DNA from: a virus
Length of the DNA: 34,940 nucleotides
Reading direction: 5' to 3' (one strand)
IMG/VR virus record: IMGVR_UViG_3300037584_004466
Span: 1 to 34,940 of that record
Part shown: positions 7,852 to 14,839 of the stretch, piece by piece
How positions within the stretch are numbered: the stretch's first letter is position 1
How the letters are laid out: every line of letters starts with the position of its first letter
The notes under the pieces: model-generated
Database searches by the model: none
What the model saw: only the letters and a program-made list of their open reading frames with translations
What the model was told of the DNA's origin: nothing
Translations under genes and position numbers: made by a program

Positions 7852-8363
7852 TATTTAATCTCACTATTGAGGTAGTTAAAGTTTATAAGTATTCTTCTTT
7901 TAGAATCAGTGCTAGTTGTACCAGCGTGTTTTAGTCTTCCATCAAAAAGAATTAGTCTATTTTCACGGCTTTCTATTTCTTCACCTCTTTCAAAAATAGT
8001 TTTTCCGTTGTTGGTGTTTACATAAAAAATTGCAGTCCACCATTTAAAATCCCAAGGACAATCCTTATGAAATTTAAATATTTGTTGTGATGTAGTTTTC
8101 ATCATTAAATTTGCTTTTATTTTTACAATTGAACCCATATTTAATTTGGTAACAAAAGGTTCTATTAAATAAAAAAAATCTGAATTGCTAAAAGTGTTAT
8201 AAAAAACGTGTGTAAATAAATAATTATCTGGGTTTTCTGTAATTCCATCTTCGTCATTAACTTTATCATTATAATACCAGGCAAAATGTTTATTATCAAA
8301 CATAGTTGATTTTAATTTTTTAAAATCTTCTATCGATAAAAAATTATCTATAGTTTTAATCAT
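7851..8363 (-). CDS. 2OG-Fe(II) oxygenase with HxD...H...R, cassette gene 2
   Basis: A 170-residue compact jelly-roll oxygenase. FKFHKDCPWD gives H99-x-D101. AIFYVNTNNGKTIFERGEE (111-129) is the typical strand-turn-strand. ILFDGRLKHAGTT gives the distal H146, and SKRRILINFNY supplies R156/R157 for 2-oxoglutarate. This is the textbook prolyl-4-hydroxylase-like facial triad. The length is short for the family, with almost nothing outside the catalytic core. It overlaps the upstream gene by 8 bases. Substrate unknown; candidates are a fibre protein, a host protein, or a small molecule. Confidence 0.85.
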   Translation of the reverse strand: MIKTIDNFLSIEDFKKLKSTMFDNKHFAWYYNDKVNDEDGITENPDNYLFTHVFYNTFSNSDFFYLIEPFVTKLNMGSIVKIKANLMMKTTSQQIFKFHKDCPWDFKWWTAIFYVNTNNGKTIFERGEEIESRENRLILFDGRLKHAGTTSTDSKRRILINFNYLNSEIK

Positions 8364-8943
8364 AATGATAATGTCCTGTTGCTATATATTTAGTTTCTGT
8401 AGGAGATGCAATTCCTCTATGAGTAAAAGTCCAATCAGTTCCCCAAATAACAGTAAGACCTTTTTCAGGTTTTATTTTTGTATTCTGATAATAAAAAGCT
8501 GTTTCTCCTTTATCACTTACATTATTTAAATATGTCATATAAGTTAAATGTCTACTAGCAGTGTTCATATCAAATGTTTCACAATGCCAAGCGTGATAGC
8601 CCTGATTAGGATAATATCTTTGCAAATTAAATGATTTTGTTCTATTTAAACTCCAAGGAGCTTGATCTTCACTACAATACGTATAAAGTTTTTTATATTC
8701 TTGAAGAACTTTATTTAAATTTTCTAAATATTTTTTTATTACTGGATGTTTAAAATCTGTAACAAATAAGTCTGTAGAATCTTTTTGATCGGGTTTTACT
8801 ATACCAATATGACCTATCTTACCTACAAATGTATCAGGATGTTTTTCAAAGTAGTTTATTAAATCATCACAGTTTTGATCATCATCAACATACCAAGCTG
8901 CAATAAAATTTTTCTTTCTATTTATAGAGTGTTCTCTAAGCAT
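8356..8943 (-). CDS. 2OG-Fe(II) oxygenase (prolyl hydroxylase-like), cassette gene 1
   Basis: A 195-residue protein. RYYPNQGYHAWHCE (109-122) carries the proximal ligands H120 and E122, so the acidic ligand is Glu where Asp is usual. LTYMTYLNN (133-141) and GETAFYYQN (146-154) are core strands. VIWGTDWTFTHRG gives the distal H175, and TKYIATGHYHYD offers K185 in place of the usual Arg. This is the style of phage-encoded PKHD/P4H-like hydroxylases. It is the first gene of the cassette. No Shine-Dalgarno sequence precedes the ATG, and a promoter lies immediately upstream, so the mRNA may be nearly leaderless. Confidence 0.82.
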   Translation of the reverse strand: MLREHSINRKKNFIAAWYVDDDQNCDDLINYFEKHPDTFVGKIGHIGIVKPDQKDSTDLFVTDFKHPVIKKYLENLNKVLQEYKKLYTYCSEDQAPWSLNRTKSFNLQRYYPNQGYHAWHCETFDMNTASRHLTYMTYLNNVSDKGETAFYYQNTKIKPEKGLTVIWGTDWTFTHRGIASPTETKYIATGHYHYD

Positions 8944-8950
8944 ACCGCGA

Positions 8951-8982
8951 AGTATACTATATTATTTAAATTTGATTGTCAA
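8951..8982 (-). promoter_or_regulatory. Sigma70-type promoter driving the oxygenase cassette
   Basis: On the minus strand a perfect TTGACA (8977-8982) overlaps the last codons of the preceding gene. It is followed after 17 bases by TAGTAT (8954-8959, 4 of 6), or after 20 bases by TATACT (8951-8956, 5 of 6). With the 17-base spacing, transcription would begin near 8947, only a few bases ahead of the ATG at 8943, which fits the lack of a ribosome site. Confidence 0.5.
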
Positions 8983-9367
8983 CTTGGTCCCAAGACTGAG
9001 TGTTGTGATTCCAAGTGTAAGATAATCCATCATTAGGTTTTTCAACTGGTGGTTTCCACGTACACGTATCTTCATCTAAAATCCAAGTAGAATATGGTTT
9101 AGGGGGTATAAAGGCATTTTTATCTTCATCATATTTATAACCTACTCCTGGAAAATTTTTTCTAAATGGTGTGCCACCTAATAAATGCACGCCTTCTGAA
9201 GTATTATAAGAACATTGTGCCCAAATAGGCCAATCAGTGTGTTCTGTTAAAAAATCAATTCCTTTTTGTTCTTGTTCAACATTTTGAGAATCTAATAAAA
9301 TGTTGTTGTTTACAGCAACAACACTTAAAACTTTTCCGTTTAATCCTAGCTTTGCAAAACTTGCCAT
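8966..9367 (-). CDS. Fibre-associated protein, copy 2 of duplicated pair
   Basis: A 133-residue protein clearly homologous along its whole length to the 132-aa product at 10703-11101. Shared blocks are MA[ST]FAK[LI]GLNG at the start, HLLGGTPFRKN in the middle, then AFIPPKP, the W-I-DEDTC-W-K-P segment and a W-N-T-Q-W-D ending. Proteins of this type occur next to tail fibres in marine T4-like and podovirus-like phages; I do not know a proven function. A fibre chaperone, cap or accessory subunit is the natural guess. It is coupled to its fibre by TAATG, and its final codons contain the -35 box of the oxygenase promoter. Confidence 0.8.
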   Translation of the reverse strand: MASFAKLGLNGKVLSVVAVNNNILLDSQNVEQEQKGIDFLTEHTDWPIWAQCSYNTSEGVHLLGGTPFRKNFPGVGYKYDEDKNAFIPPKPYSTWILDEDTCTWKPPVEKPNDGLSYTWNHNTQSWDQVDNQI

Positions 9368-9397
9368 TATGTTGTGTAACTCCCTGAACTATTAAAT
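9361..9397 (-). repeat. 37-base direct repeat, copy 1 (fibre cassette junction)
   Basis: Identical at 36 of 37 positions to 11095-11131. It spans the last codons of a glycine-rich fibre (GSYTT-stop), the TAATG junction and the first codons of the partner gene, exactly where a duplicated cassette would join or exchange. Confidence 0.8.
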
Positions 9398-10710
9398 GTT
9401 AATACTGTTTTACCACTAACTCCTGTAGCAACTGTTGGGCTTCCTGTTGTTGTACCACTGTAATTTGCATCGGGCATACTTAAAATAACTACACCTTTTC
9501 CTCCTGCTGTACCATCTCCAATAGTAGCCCCTGAATTATCAGAGCCACCACCTCCACCGCCACCACCGGTATTTGCAGTTCCTGCAGCGGGCGCATCTCC
9601 TGGAGCACCTCCAGCAGCACCACCTCCGGCACCTCCAGATCCAGCTGAACCCGGTGATTTTTGAGTATTTCCTCCACCACCTCCGCCACCACCACGAGTT
9701 ACGGATGAACCTGTTATTGAAGAAGCTGTTCCAGCACCACCATTACCACCTACGGCTTGAGCTGCAACATCAGCACCTACTGCTGTTGCTCCACCTCCGC
9801 CACCACCAGCGCCAATACTTGGAGAACCATTCCAACCATCTCCTCCATCACTTCCTTGAGCGGGACTTGTAGCTGGACTATTACCAGTACCGCCCGTGCC
9901 GCCAGTACCACCATTTAATCCACCTCCGCCACCACCAGAGCCACCATTTGTTCCATCAACTGTTTCTGTTCCACCTTTACCGCCACCAGCAGATTCGATG
10001 GTTGTAAATCCTGTTCCGCTTATTGAACTAGCAGATCCTTCAGTTCCTGTTCCAGCAGGTGATCCACCACCTTCAATTCCTGCAGATCCACCATCTCCAA
10101 CTGTTACTGTAATTACAACTCCTGCTCCAGATGTTTCTTGAGTAGAAGTTCGATAGCCTCCGGCTCCACCGCCTCCACCGCCATAGCAGTGATTACCACC
10201 ACCATTTCCAGCAGAAGAACCGCCACCACCACCAGCAATAACTAACATTTCTATATTATAACCTGGTTCAGGAGCTTCATTTTGTAAACCTGATTCTGTT
10301 ACTAACCAACCTTTTGTAGCGTCTGCATAAACTAAAGTAACTGCGATACCTTCAGTGCTTAATGCTGAATCAGCAGCTACACCACCAATCGGTGAACCAT
10401 TTCTACCTATATTTAATCTGTGTGTATCAAATGTATTTGCATAGTCTTTAAAAGCTACTATATCTCCAGCACTTGGAGATGAGGGTAGAGTTGCTGTTAT
10501 CGTTCCACTTGTTGTGTTTACAAAATATCCCTCTCCTGATACTGCTGTAAAATCTCCTGTTTTAATTGAGGATTGCCAATTAACTGACCCAGCTCTACCA
10601 AAACCTGATTGAGTAGCGCCACTTGCAAGTGTAACTGCAGTACCGGAACCACCTAAAGTTAAGGTTGAACCACTTTGTTTATCTATTGCATCTACTTCTA
10701 TTTTACTCAT
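9367..10710 (-). CDS. Glycine-rich tail fibre, copy 2
   Basis: A 447-residue protein. Residues about 1-50 form a beta-repeat attachment module (IEVDAIDKQSGSTLTLGGSG). Residues about 55-145 form the beta domain shared with the 251-aa and 452-aa fibres (GEGYFVN ... VAFKDYANTFDTHRLNIGRN ... ATKGWLV). From about residue 155 comes a long Gly-rich region opening with MLVIAGGGGG and containing GGGGGGAGGYRTSTQ. The end is a TVLTFNSSGSYTT cap. Gly-rich distal domains with this look are known adhesin folds (polyglycine-II sandwiches in phage S16 gp38 and the Gly_rich_2-type domain). I infer receptor binding. It overlaps the upstream gene by 8 bases. Confidence 0.85.
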   Translation of the reverse strand: MSKIEVDAIDKQSGSTLTLGGSGTAVTLASGATQSGFGRAGSVNWQSSIKTGDFTAVSGEGYFVNTTSGTITATLPSSPSAGDIVAFKDYANTFDTHRLNIGRNGSPIGGVAADSALSTEGIAVTLVYADATKGWLVTESGLQNEAPEPGYNIEMLVIAGGGGGSSAGNGGGNHCYGGGGGGAGGYRTSTQETSGAGVVITVTVGDGGSAGIEGGGSPAGTGTEGSASSISGTGFTTIESAGGGKGGTETVDGTNGGSGGGGGGLNGGTGGTGGTGNSPATSPAQGSDGGDGWNGSPSIGAGGGGGGATAVGADVAAQAVGGNGGAGTASSITGSSVTRGGGGGGGGNTQKSPGSAGSGGAGGGAAGGAPGDAPAAGTANTGGGGGGGGSDNSGATIGDGTAGGKGVVILSMPDANYSGTTTGSPTVATGVSGKTVLTFNSSGSYTT

Positions 10711-11101
10711 CTAAATCCCATTGTTTTGTTTCTTCGTTCCATAAATATTTTTGCCCATCATCTGGTTTTACCACCGGTGCTTTCCACACACAAGTATCTT
10801 CATCTATAATCCACGATGGAAATAAATCTGGTTTAGGTGGAATAAAAGCATCTCTGTCACTATCATATTTAAAACCAATACCAGCGTGGTTTTTTCTAAA
10901 AGGTGTACCACCTAATAAGTGGTCTCCTTTTAAAGTATTAAAAGATGTTTTTTTCCAAATTGGCCAATTAGTTTGTTCTGTTAAAAAATTAACTCCTAAT
11001 TTTTCTTGTTCGATTCCATTAGAATCTGTAATTACTGAATTATCAACAGCAACAACTTCTAAAACTTCACCATTTAATCCTATTTTTGCGAACGTTGCCA
11101 T
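10703..11101 (-). CDS. Fibre-associated protein, copy 1 of duplicated pair
   Basis: A 132-residue homologue of the product at 8966-9367 with the same order of blocks: MATFAKIGLNGEVLEVVAVD, then EQEKLGVNFLTEQTNWPIW, HLLGGTPFRKN, DAFIPPKP, DEDTCVWKAP and a terminal Trp-rich strand. Each copy directly follows a glycine-rich fibre with a TAATG junction, so fibre and partner are probably made in a fixed ratio. The conserved single Cys in DEDTC and the Trp pairs are characteristic. Function unproven; fibre assembly or fibre tip. Confidence 0.8.
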   Translation of the reverse strand: MATFAKIGLNGEVLEVVAVDNSVITDSNGIEQEKLGVNFLTEQTNWPIWKKTSFNTLKGDHLLGGTPFRKNHAGIGFKYDSDRDAFIPPKPDLFPSWIIDEDTCVWKAPVVKPDDGQKYLWNEETKQWDLDE

Positions 11102-11131
11102 TATGTTGTGTAACTCCCCGAACTATTAAAT
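11095..11131 (-). repeat. 37-base direct repeat, copy 2 (fibre cassette junction)
   Basis: The partner of the repeat at 9361-9397, differing at one base. It sits at the equivalent junction between the first glycine-rich fibre and its partner gene. Most of the rest of the two cassettes has diverged well beyond this level. Confidence 0.8.
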
Positions 11132-12459
11132 ACCATAACTGTTTTACTTCCACTTATTGAAACTGTTGGTGATCCTGTTGTTGTACTAGAATAATTTCCA
11201 GTTGGTACTGATAAAATTACAACGCCTTTTCCTCCTGCTCCACCATTATGTGTATTTCCACTTCCTCCACCAGCTCCACCACCGCCGCCAGTGTTTACTG
11301 TTCCAGCTTGTCCTGCTGTTTGATCTCCTCCAGCTCCGCCACCACCTGAACCACCTGCACCTTGTTGTCCACCGGTTTGACCACCAGCACCACCACCGCC
11401 ACCACGAGTAACTGATGTTCCTGATATAGAAGAAGCACTTCCGTCTCCACCTTTACCACCCTGTGTAAGACTCACAGCACTCTGTCCAGCTTGTCCTGCT
11501 CCACCTCCTCCACCACCAGCAGATGTAGTTGCAGAATTACCATTTCCGCCATCGTTTCCTTGAGCAGGAGTTGTAGCTGGTGTATCACCAGCACCGCCTG
11601 CATAAGCGATACCTGAACCATCATTTTGTCCACCAGCACCACCACCAGATCCACCGGCTGTCCCATTGCCTGATTCTGTTCCACCTCTTCCACCACCTGC
11701 ACTACTTATTGTTGTATATCCTGTTCCAGATACAGATGATGCAACACCACTAGCACCTTCACCTGCGGGTGATCCACTTCCGTCAACACCACCTGCTCCA
11801 CCATCTCCAATTGTTACAGTTAAAGTAACTCCTGCGCCCATCAATTGAGTAGAAGTTCTATAGCCTCCAGCGCCACCACCGCCTCCACCTTTAGCGTGGT
11901 TTCCGCCACCATTACCAATAGCACCACCTCCACCACCACCAGCAATAACCAACGCCTCTACTTCATAACCTTGAGGTGCATTGCTTTGATCTCCATCATT
12001 TACAACTAACCATCCTTTAGTTGCGTCTACATAAACTAAAGTTAATGATATACCATCATTAGTTAAATTTATATCTTCTGCAACTCCATTAATTTTTTCA
12101 GATCCATTTGCTGAAATAGTAAAAGGGTGAGTTGCAAAATTATCTGCATAGTCTTTAACACCTACGATTGCTCCAACAGAACCTGCTGGTAAATTCATAG
12201 TTATTGAACCACTTGCATTTACAAAATAACCTTCTCCATTAGCTGCGGTAAAAGTTGAAGTTTTTATAGAACCAGTTTGCCAATCAACAGCTCCTGTTCT
12301 TCCAAAATTATTTGCTGTTCCATTGTTTGTAATCGTTGCTCCAGCAGGAATTGTTATTGTATCACCAGAAGCTCCGATAGTAATAGTATTAGCATTTTCA
12401 TTAATAATATTATTACCGTCTGTATCCTGAACTGTATCTACTTTTATTATACTAGTCAT
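11101..12459 (-). CDS. Glycine-rich tail fibre, copy 1
   Basis: A 452-residue protein with the same layout as the 447-aa fibre. An N-terminal beta-repeat module (ITIGASGDTITIPAGATITN) resembles the repeats of the 238-aa fibre upstream. The shared beta domain covers about residues 55-155 (GEGYFVN ... VGVKDYADNFATHPFTISAN ... ATKGWLV). A Gly-rich region begins with ALVIAGGGGG and includes GGGGGGAGGYRTSTQ. The end is a SKTVMVFNSSGSYTT cap. Receptor recognition through the Gly-rich part is inferred from the adhesin analogy. An AAAGGA ribosome site precedes the ATG. Confidence 0.85.
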   Translation of the reverse strand: MTSIIKVDTVQDTDGNNIINENANTITIGASGDTITIPAGATITNNGTANNFGRTGAVDWQTGSIKTSTFTAANGEGYFVNASGSITMNLPAGSVGAIVGVKDYADNFATHPFTISANGSEKINGVAEDINLTNDGISLTLVYVDATKGWLVVNDGDQSNAPQGYEVEALVIAGGGGGGAIGNGGGNHAKGGGGGGAGGYRTSTQLMGAGVTLTVTIGDGGAGGVDGSGSPAGEGASGVASSVSGTGYTTISSAGGGRGGTESGNGTAGGSGGGAGGQNDGSGIAYAGGAGDTPATTPAQGNDGGNGNSATTSAGGGGGGAGQAGQSAVSLTQGGKGGDGSASSISGTSVTRGGGGGAGGQTGGQQGAGGSGGGGAGGDQTAGQAGTVNTGGGGGAGGGSGNTHNGGAGGKGVVILSVPTGNYSSTTTGSPTVSISGSKTVMVFNSSGSYTT

Positions 12460-12462
12460 TTA

Positions 12463-12738
12463 TTATTCCTTTGGATATTTGTCCTTTGTTATTTTAATTG
12501 TAGCTTTCCAACCATCTATTCCATTGTGATAGATGTCGTCAAGTTGGTCTTTTATACTTGGATATTCGGCTGCTCTATTAATTTTATATTGATCTGGATC
12601 TGTCCAAGCATTAACTTGAGTCCAATCAATAGCAACATTATTTCCATTAATATCTGTTGCAACAATATTGTTCTGATTAGAACCATTTATAGTAGTAACT
12701 GAATTATGTATAGCTCTAATTGCTTTATGTAAATCCAT
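12463..12738 (-). CDS. Small fibre-region protein
   Basis: I take the ATG at 12736-12738, which overlaps the stop of the preceding fibre gene (TAATG), and not the upstream TTG; this gives 91 residues beginning MDLHKAIRAIHNSV. The end of the preceding gene supplies a GGAGGT ribosome site about ten bases away. The C-terminal part (YPSIKDQLDDIYHNGIDGWK, then ATIKITKDKYPKE) is a motif I know from small proteins encoded beside tail fibres in many phages. Fibre assembly or a fibre-tip role is possible. Confidence 0.75.
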   Translation of the reverse strand: MDLHKAIRAIHNSVTTINGSNQNNIVATDINGNNVAIDWTQVNAWTDPDQYKINRAAEYPSIKDQLDDIYHNGIDGWKATIKITKDKYPKE

Positions 12739-13454
12739 TACGCTAATACCTCCATACAAACTATATTAGATGCTGCTCTCCACTCTCCACTATTATCAGT
12801 ATCATTTGCTCCTCTGTTTAAATAAAGAGTTGCTGAACTTTCAGTAGCACCCATAACTTTATAAGTTATTTCTGATGTTGTGCTTGGACTATCTAAAAAA
12901 GTCATACTAAAGTTTGCAAAATCTTGAGCTTCATTTGTTCTTTTTGACATAAATGTTCTTGCTCTACTGCCAGCTGCATCTCCTATTAAAAGTTCTGTAT
13001 CAGATCCACCCACTGTTCTAATAAGTTTTCCAGCCATTTCATAATTTGTAGTTCCTGAAAAAGAAGCAGTAGTCATAATTAAAATTTTACTAGATGTTGC
13101 AGTTGGTGTAATTGTTCTACTAAAACCTGTTGGGTTATAGAATGTGTTTCCAGATGTAGATTGAGACCAAGTATCAGTTTTTGTAGTTGTAACTACTTGA
13201 TTTATTTTACCACCACCAAATCCTGTAGCTGTTCCAGAATTTGTTATTGTTGCACCCGCGGGTATTGTAAATGTGTCTCCTGAATCTCCTAAAGTAAAAG
13301 CTGTTCCTGTAGCTGGAGAAATTTTATTTGTTTTAACTTCATCTGTAACTGTTAATCCAGCACCAGTTGGAACTGTAAATGTATCTCCGCTGTCGCCTAG
13401 AGTAAAAGCTGTTCCGGATCTTGGGCTTATTTTATTTACTTTTACTTCACTCAT
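12738..13454 (-). CDS. Tail fibre-like protein with N-terminal tandem repeat
   Basis: A 238-residue protein. Residues 4-32 and 40-68 are near-identical repeats (KxNKISPxxGTAFTLGDSGD core) offset by 36 residues, ending in the IPAGATITNSGTATGFGG segment that also occurs in the 452-aa fibre. From about residue 75 a separate beta domain follows, rich in Thr/Ser (TPTATSSKILIMTTASFSGT, SEITYKVMGA). The repeat is probably a particle-attachment module shared by the fibres. The distal domain resembles a receptor-binding head, but I recognise no specific family. Confidence 0.78.
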   Translation of the reverse strand: MSEVKVNKISPRSGTAFTLGDSGDTFTVPTGAGLTVTDEVKTNKISPATGTAFTLGDSGDTFTIPAGATITNSGTATGFGGGKINQVVTTTKTDTWSQSTSGNTFYNPTGFSRTITPTATSSKILIMTTASFSGTTNYEMAGKLIRTVGGSDTELLIGDAAGSRARTFMSKRTNEAQDFANFSMTFLDSPSTTSEITYKVMGATESSATLYLNRGANDTDNSGEWRAASNIVCMEVLA

Positions 13455-13630
13455 TATACTATTACTAAAGTCCCCGTTACTGTTATTGTACCAGGTACTG
13501 TAATAGGTCCTGCAAGAACACCATTCTCAACAGTTTGTGTACCATCAATCGTACCTGCTTGATTTTTTATAAATTCATCTGGAGAAGTCTGCCCTCCAAT
13601 GTATTGGATTCCATTTATTATTGCCGTCAT
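13454..13630 (-). CDS. Small fibre-type protein, 58 residues
   Basis: A 58-residue ORF that exactly fills an otherwise empty 173-base gap. The ATG is at 13628-13630 with a strong TAGGAGGAATT ribosome site upstream, and the stop is at 13454-13456 in a TAATG junction with the next gene. The protein starts MTAIINGIQYIGGQTSPDEF and ends with alternating Val/Thr strands (GPITVPGTITVTGTLVIV). The sheet-forming tail is typical of fibre or solenoid caps. Signals at both ends make it a convincing real gene; function unknown. Confidence 0.8.
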   Translation of the reverse strand: MTAIINGIQYIGGQTSPDEFIKNQAGTIDGTQTVENGVLAGPITVPGTITVTGTLVIV

Positions 13631-13638
13631 AATTCCTC

Positions 13639-13965
13639 CTACGAACTAATTGTGTCAATGTAAGAAACAGTAACATCTAAACTACTAGCCGTATCTGAAA
13701 CTGCTTCTAACGTATTTGTACTATCTAAAACAATTTTTGCTCCACCTTGAATTAATTCAATAGCAGAATTTGGTGGAATACTAACTCCTTTTGCTAAAAA
13801 GTAATCAGCTCCGCCTTTTGCAATTTTAACGTCAACAGCAATAGTTGATGTTAAAATATTACAACATCTAATACCAATTACTGCATCGTAATTACCACCT
13901 GCTAACAAAGCTTGGTCTGATGTTCCAATTTCTCTAAATAGTGCGTTTCTAAAATCTTGTGCCAT
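13639..13965 (-). CDS. Small beta-rich structural protein
   Basis: A 108-residue protein starting MAQDFRNALFREIGTSDQAL. Its strands (AVIGIRCCNILTSTIAVDVK, DYFLAKGVSIPPNSAIELI, KIVLDSTNTLEAVSDTASS, LDVTVSYIDTI) have the order expected of the small tail or neck sandwich proteins that recur in marine phages. It resembles the 110-aa product at 2184-2516 in strand pattern. It sits among tail-associated genes and is followed after a short gap by the 58-aa fibre-type gene. No named family. Confidence 0.75.
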   Translation of the reverse strand: MAQDFRNALFREIGTSDQALLAGGNYDAVIGIRCCNILTSTIAVDVKIAKGGADYFLAKGVSIPPNSAIELIQGGAKIVLDSTNTLEAVSDTASSLDVTVSYIDTISS

Positions 13966-13978
13966 ATTTTTTTCCTAT

Positions 13979-14368
13979 TTATAACGCAACGGCCATTGCT
14001 AGTGCAAAACCATTACTTGCTGCTCCTACTGGTGTACCTGACGCATCGAGATAAACCGTTTTTGCTGCAGGCATTGTACAAAATACATCTAATGTTCCGC
14101 CTGTAAAACTTATTTTAGATGTATTGCCTGAAGAGTTATTAATAACTGTTGTTCTCTCCAAAGTCGTAGAACCTGATAAAGTTCCTAAACCTATTTCAAA
14201 CGTGTTTGTGCCTTGTTCAAAAATACAATAATAAGTAGTATTAGAAGTTCCAATACCACTTGCAAAAGTTACATTACCTTGTCCAGGTGCAATACCCGCA
14301 AGTGTAATGTTACCTGTACCAGATGTTGTACTGTTTTCTTTTACTCTGTCATTTATAACCAAAGCCAT
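13979..14368 (-). CDS. Putative tail/fibre structural protein
   Basis: A 129-residue protein beginning MALVINDRVKENSTTSGTGN, with NTTYYCIFEQGTNTFEIGLG, then TTLERTTVINNSSG and a DVFCTMPAAKTVYL end. This combination (NDRVKE, TYY, EIGLG, LxRTTV, DVFxTxPA) is a recognisable set of motifs in marine phage structural genes, commonly found near the adaptor and fibre genes. A beta-rich virion component is likely; the particular position in the tail is unknown. An AGGAGAA ribosome site lies upstream. Confidence 0.78.
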   Translation of the reverse strand: MALVINDRVKENSTTSGTGNITLAGIAPGQGNVTFASGIGTSNTTYYCIFEQGTNTFEIGLGTLSGSTTLERTTVINNSSGNTSKISFTGGTLDVFCTMPAAKTVYLDASGTPVGAASNGFALAMAVAL

Positions 14369-14379
14369 TTATTCTCCTA

Positions 14380-14823
14380 TTACGATGTTATACTAATAAG
14401 CGAATCTGTTCCAGCAGGTGAACCTGAACTTGTACTTGGGAACGTGATTGTAAATGTTCCGTTCGAACAAGATTTAGTTCCACCGAAATCTAGAACAACG
14501 ACCAACTTATCAGAATCTGAACTGTTATATATAACTCCATAAGCTGCACCAAAAGTTGCTGATGTCCATTGCGATTGAGCAAAAGTCAAAGTTGCAACAT
14601 TTGTTTGGTTAGCAACAACAGGACTTCCTAAAGTATTTCCACCAGTTGTATATCCAGTTCCACTAACTTGGTTAGCTGTTCCTGAAGTATATTGAGTGCT
14701 GTTTACAGTATAAGGTGCTCCTGACCCTGCACTGTACAACGCTATTTTAATAGTGTCGTTTATGAAATCGTGGTTTCCTTTTAACAATTCTTGTGCGAAT
14801 GAGTAAGGTACTACGTTTGTCAT
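14380..14823 (-). CDS. Putative virion structural protein
   Basis: A 147-residue protein. An N-terminal helical segment (NVVPYSFAQELLKGNHDFIN) is followed by IKIALYS, then Ser/Thr/Gly-rich beta sequence with QSQWTSATFGAAYGVIYNSS and LVVVLDFGGTKSCSNGTFTI. This pattern is common in structural proteins of marine phages encoded between adaptors and fibres. I do not know a demonstrated function. Ribosome site GGAGAAAA precedes the ATG. Confidence 0.78.
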   Translation of the reverse strand: MTNVVPYSFAQELLKGNHDFINDTIKIALYSAGSGAPYTVNSTQYTSGTANQVSGTGYTTGGNTLGSPVVANQTNVATLTFAQSQWTSATFGAAYGVIYNSSDSDKLVVVLDFGGTKSCSNGTFTITFPSTSSGSPAGTDSLISITS

Positions 14824-14839
14824 TTTTATTTTCTCCTAT

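Noticed and set aside
9489-9695. Minus-strand ORF rich in Val/Glu inside the fibre
   Set aside because: Another frame of the Gly codon run (GGT/GGA shifts to GTG/GAG); the true frame gives the complete fibre with its conserved end.
9573-9872. Plus-strand ORF rich in His, Leu and Arg
   Set aside because: It is the antisense of the Gly-rich fibre, where GGN codons read as xCC on the other strand; composition is abnormal and there is no ribosome site.
11472-11702. Minus-strand ORF inside the first Gly-rich fibre
   Set aside because: Frame shadow of the same kind, without start signals.
9480-11950. Repeated CCACCACC-type sequence, possible CRISPR or satellite array
   Set aside because: No fixed repeat-spacer length; it is low-complexity coding for poly-Gly.
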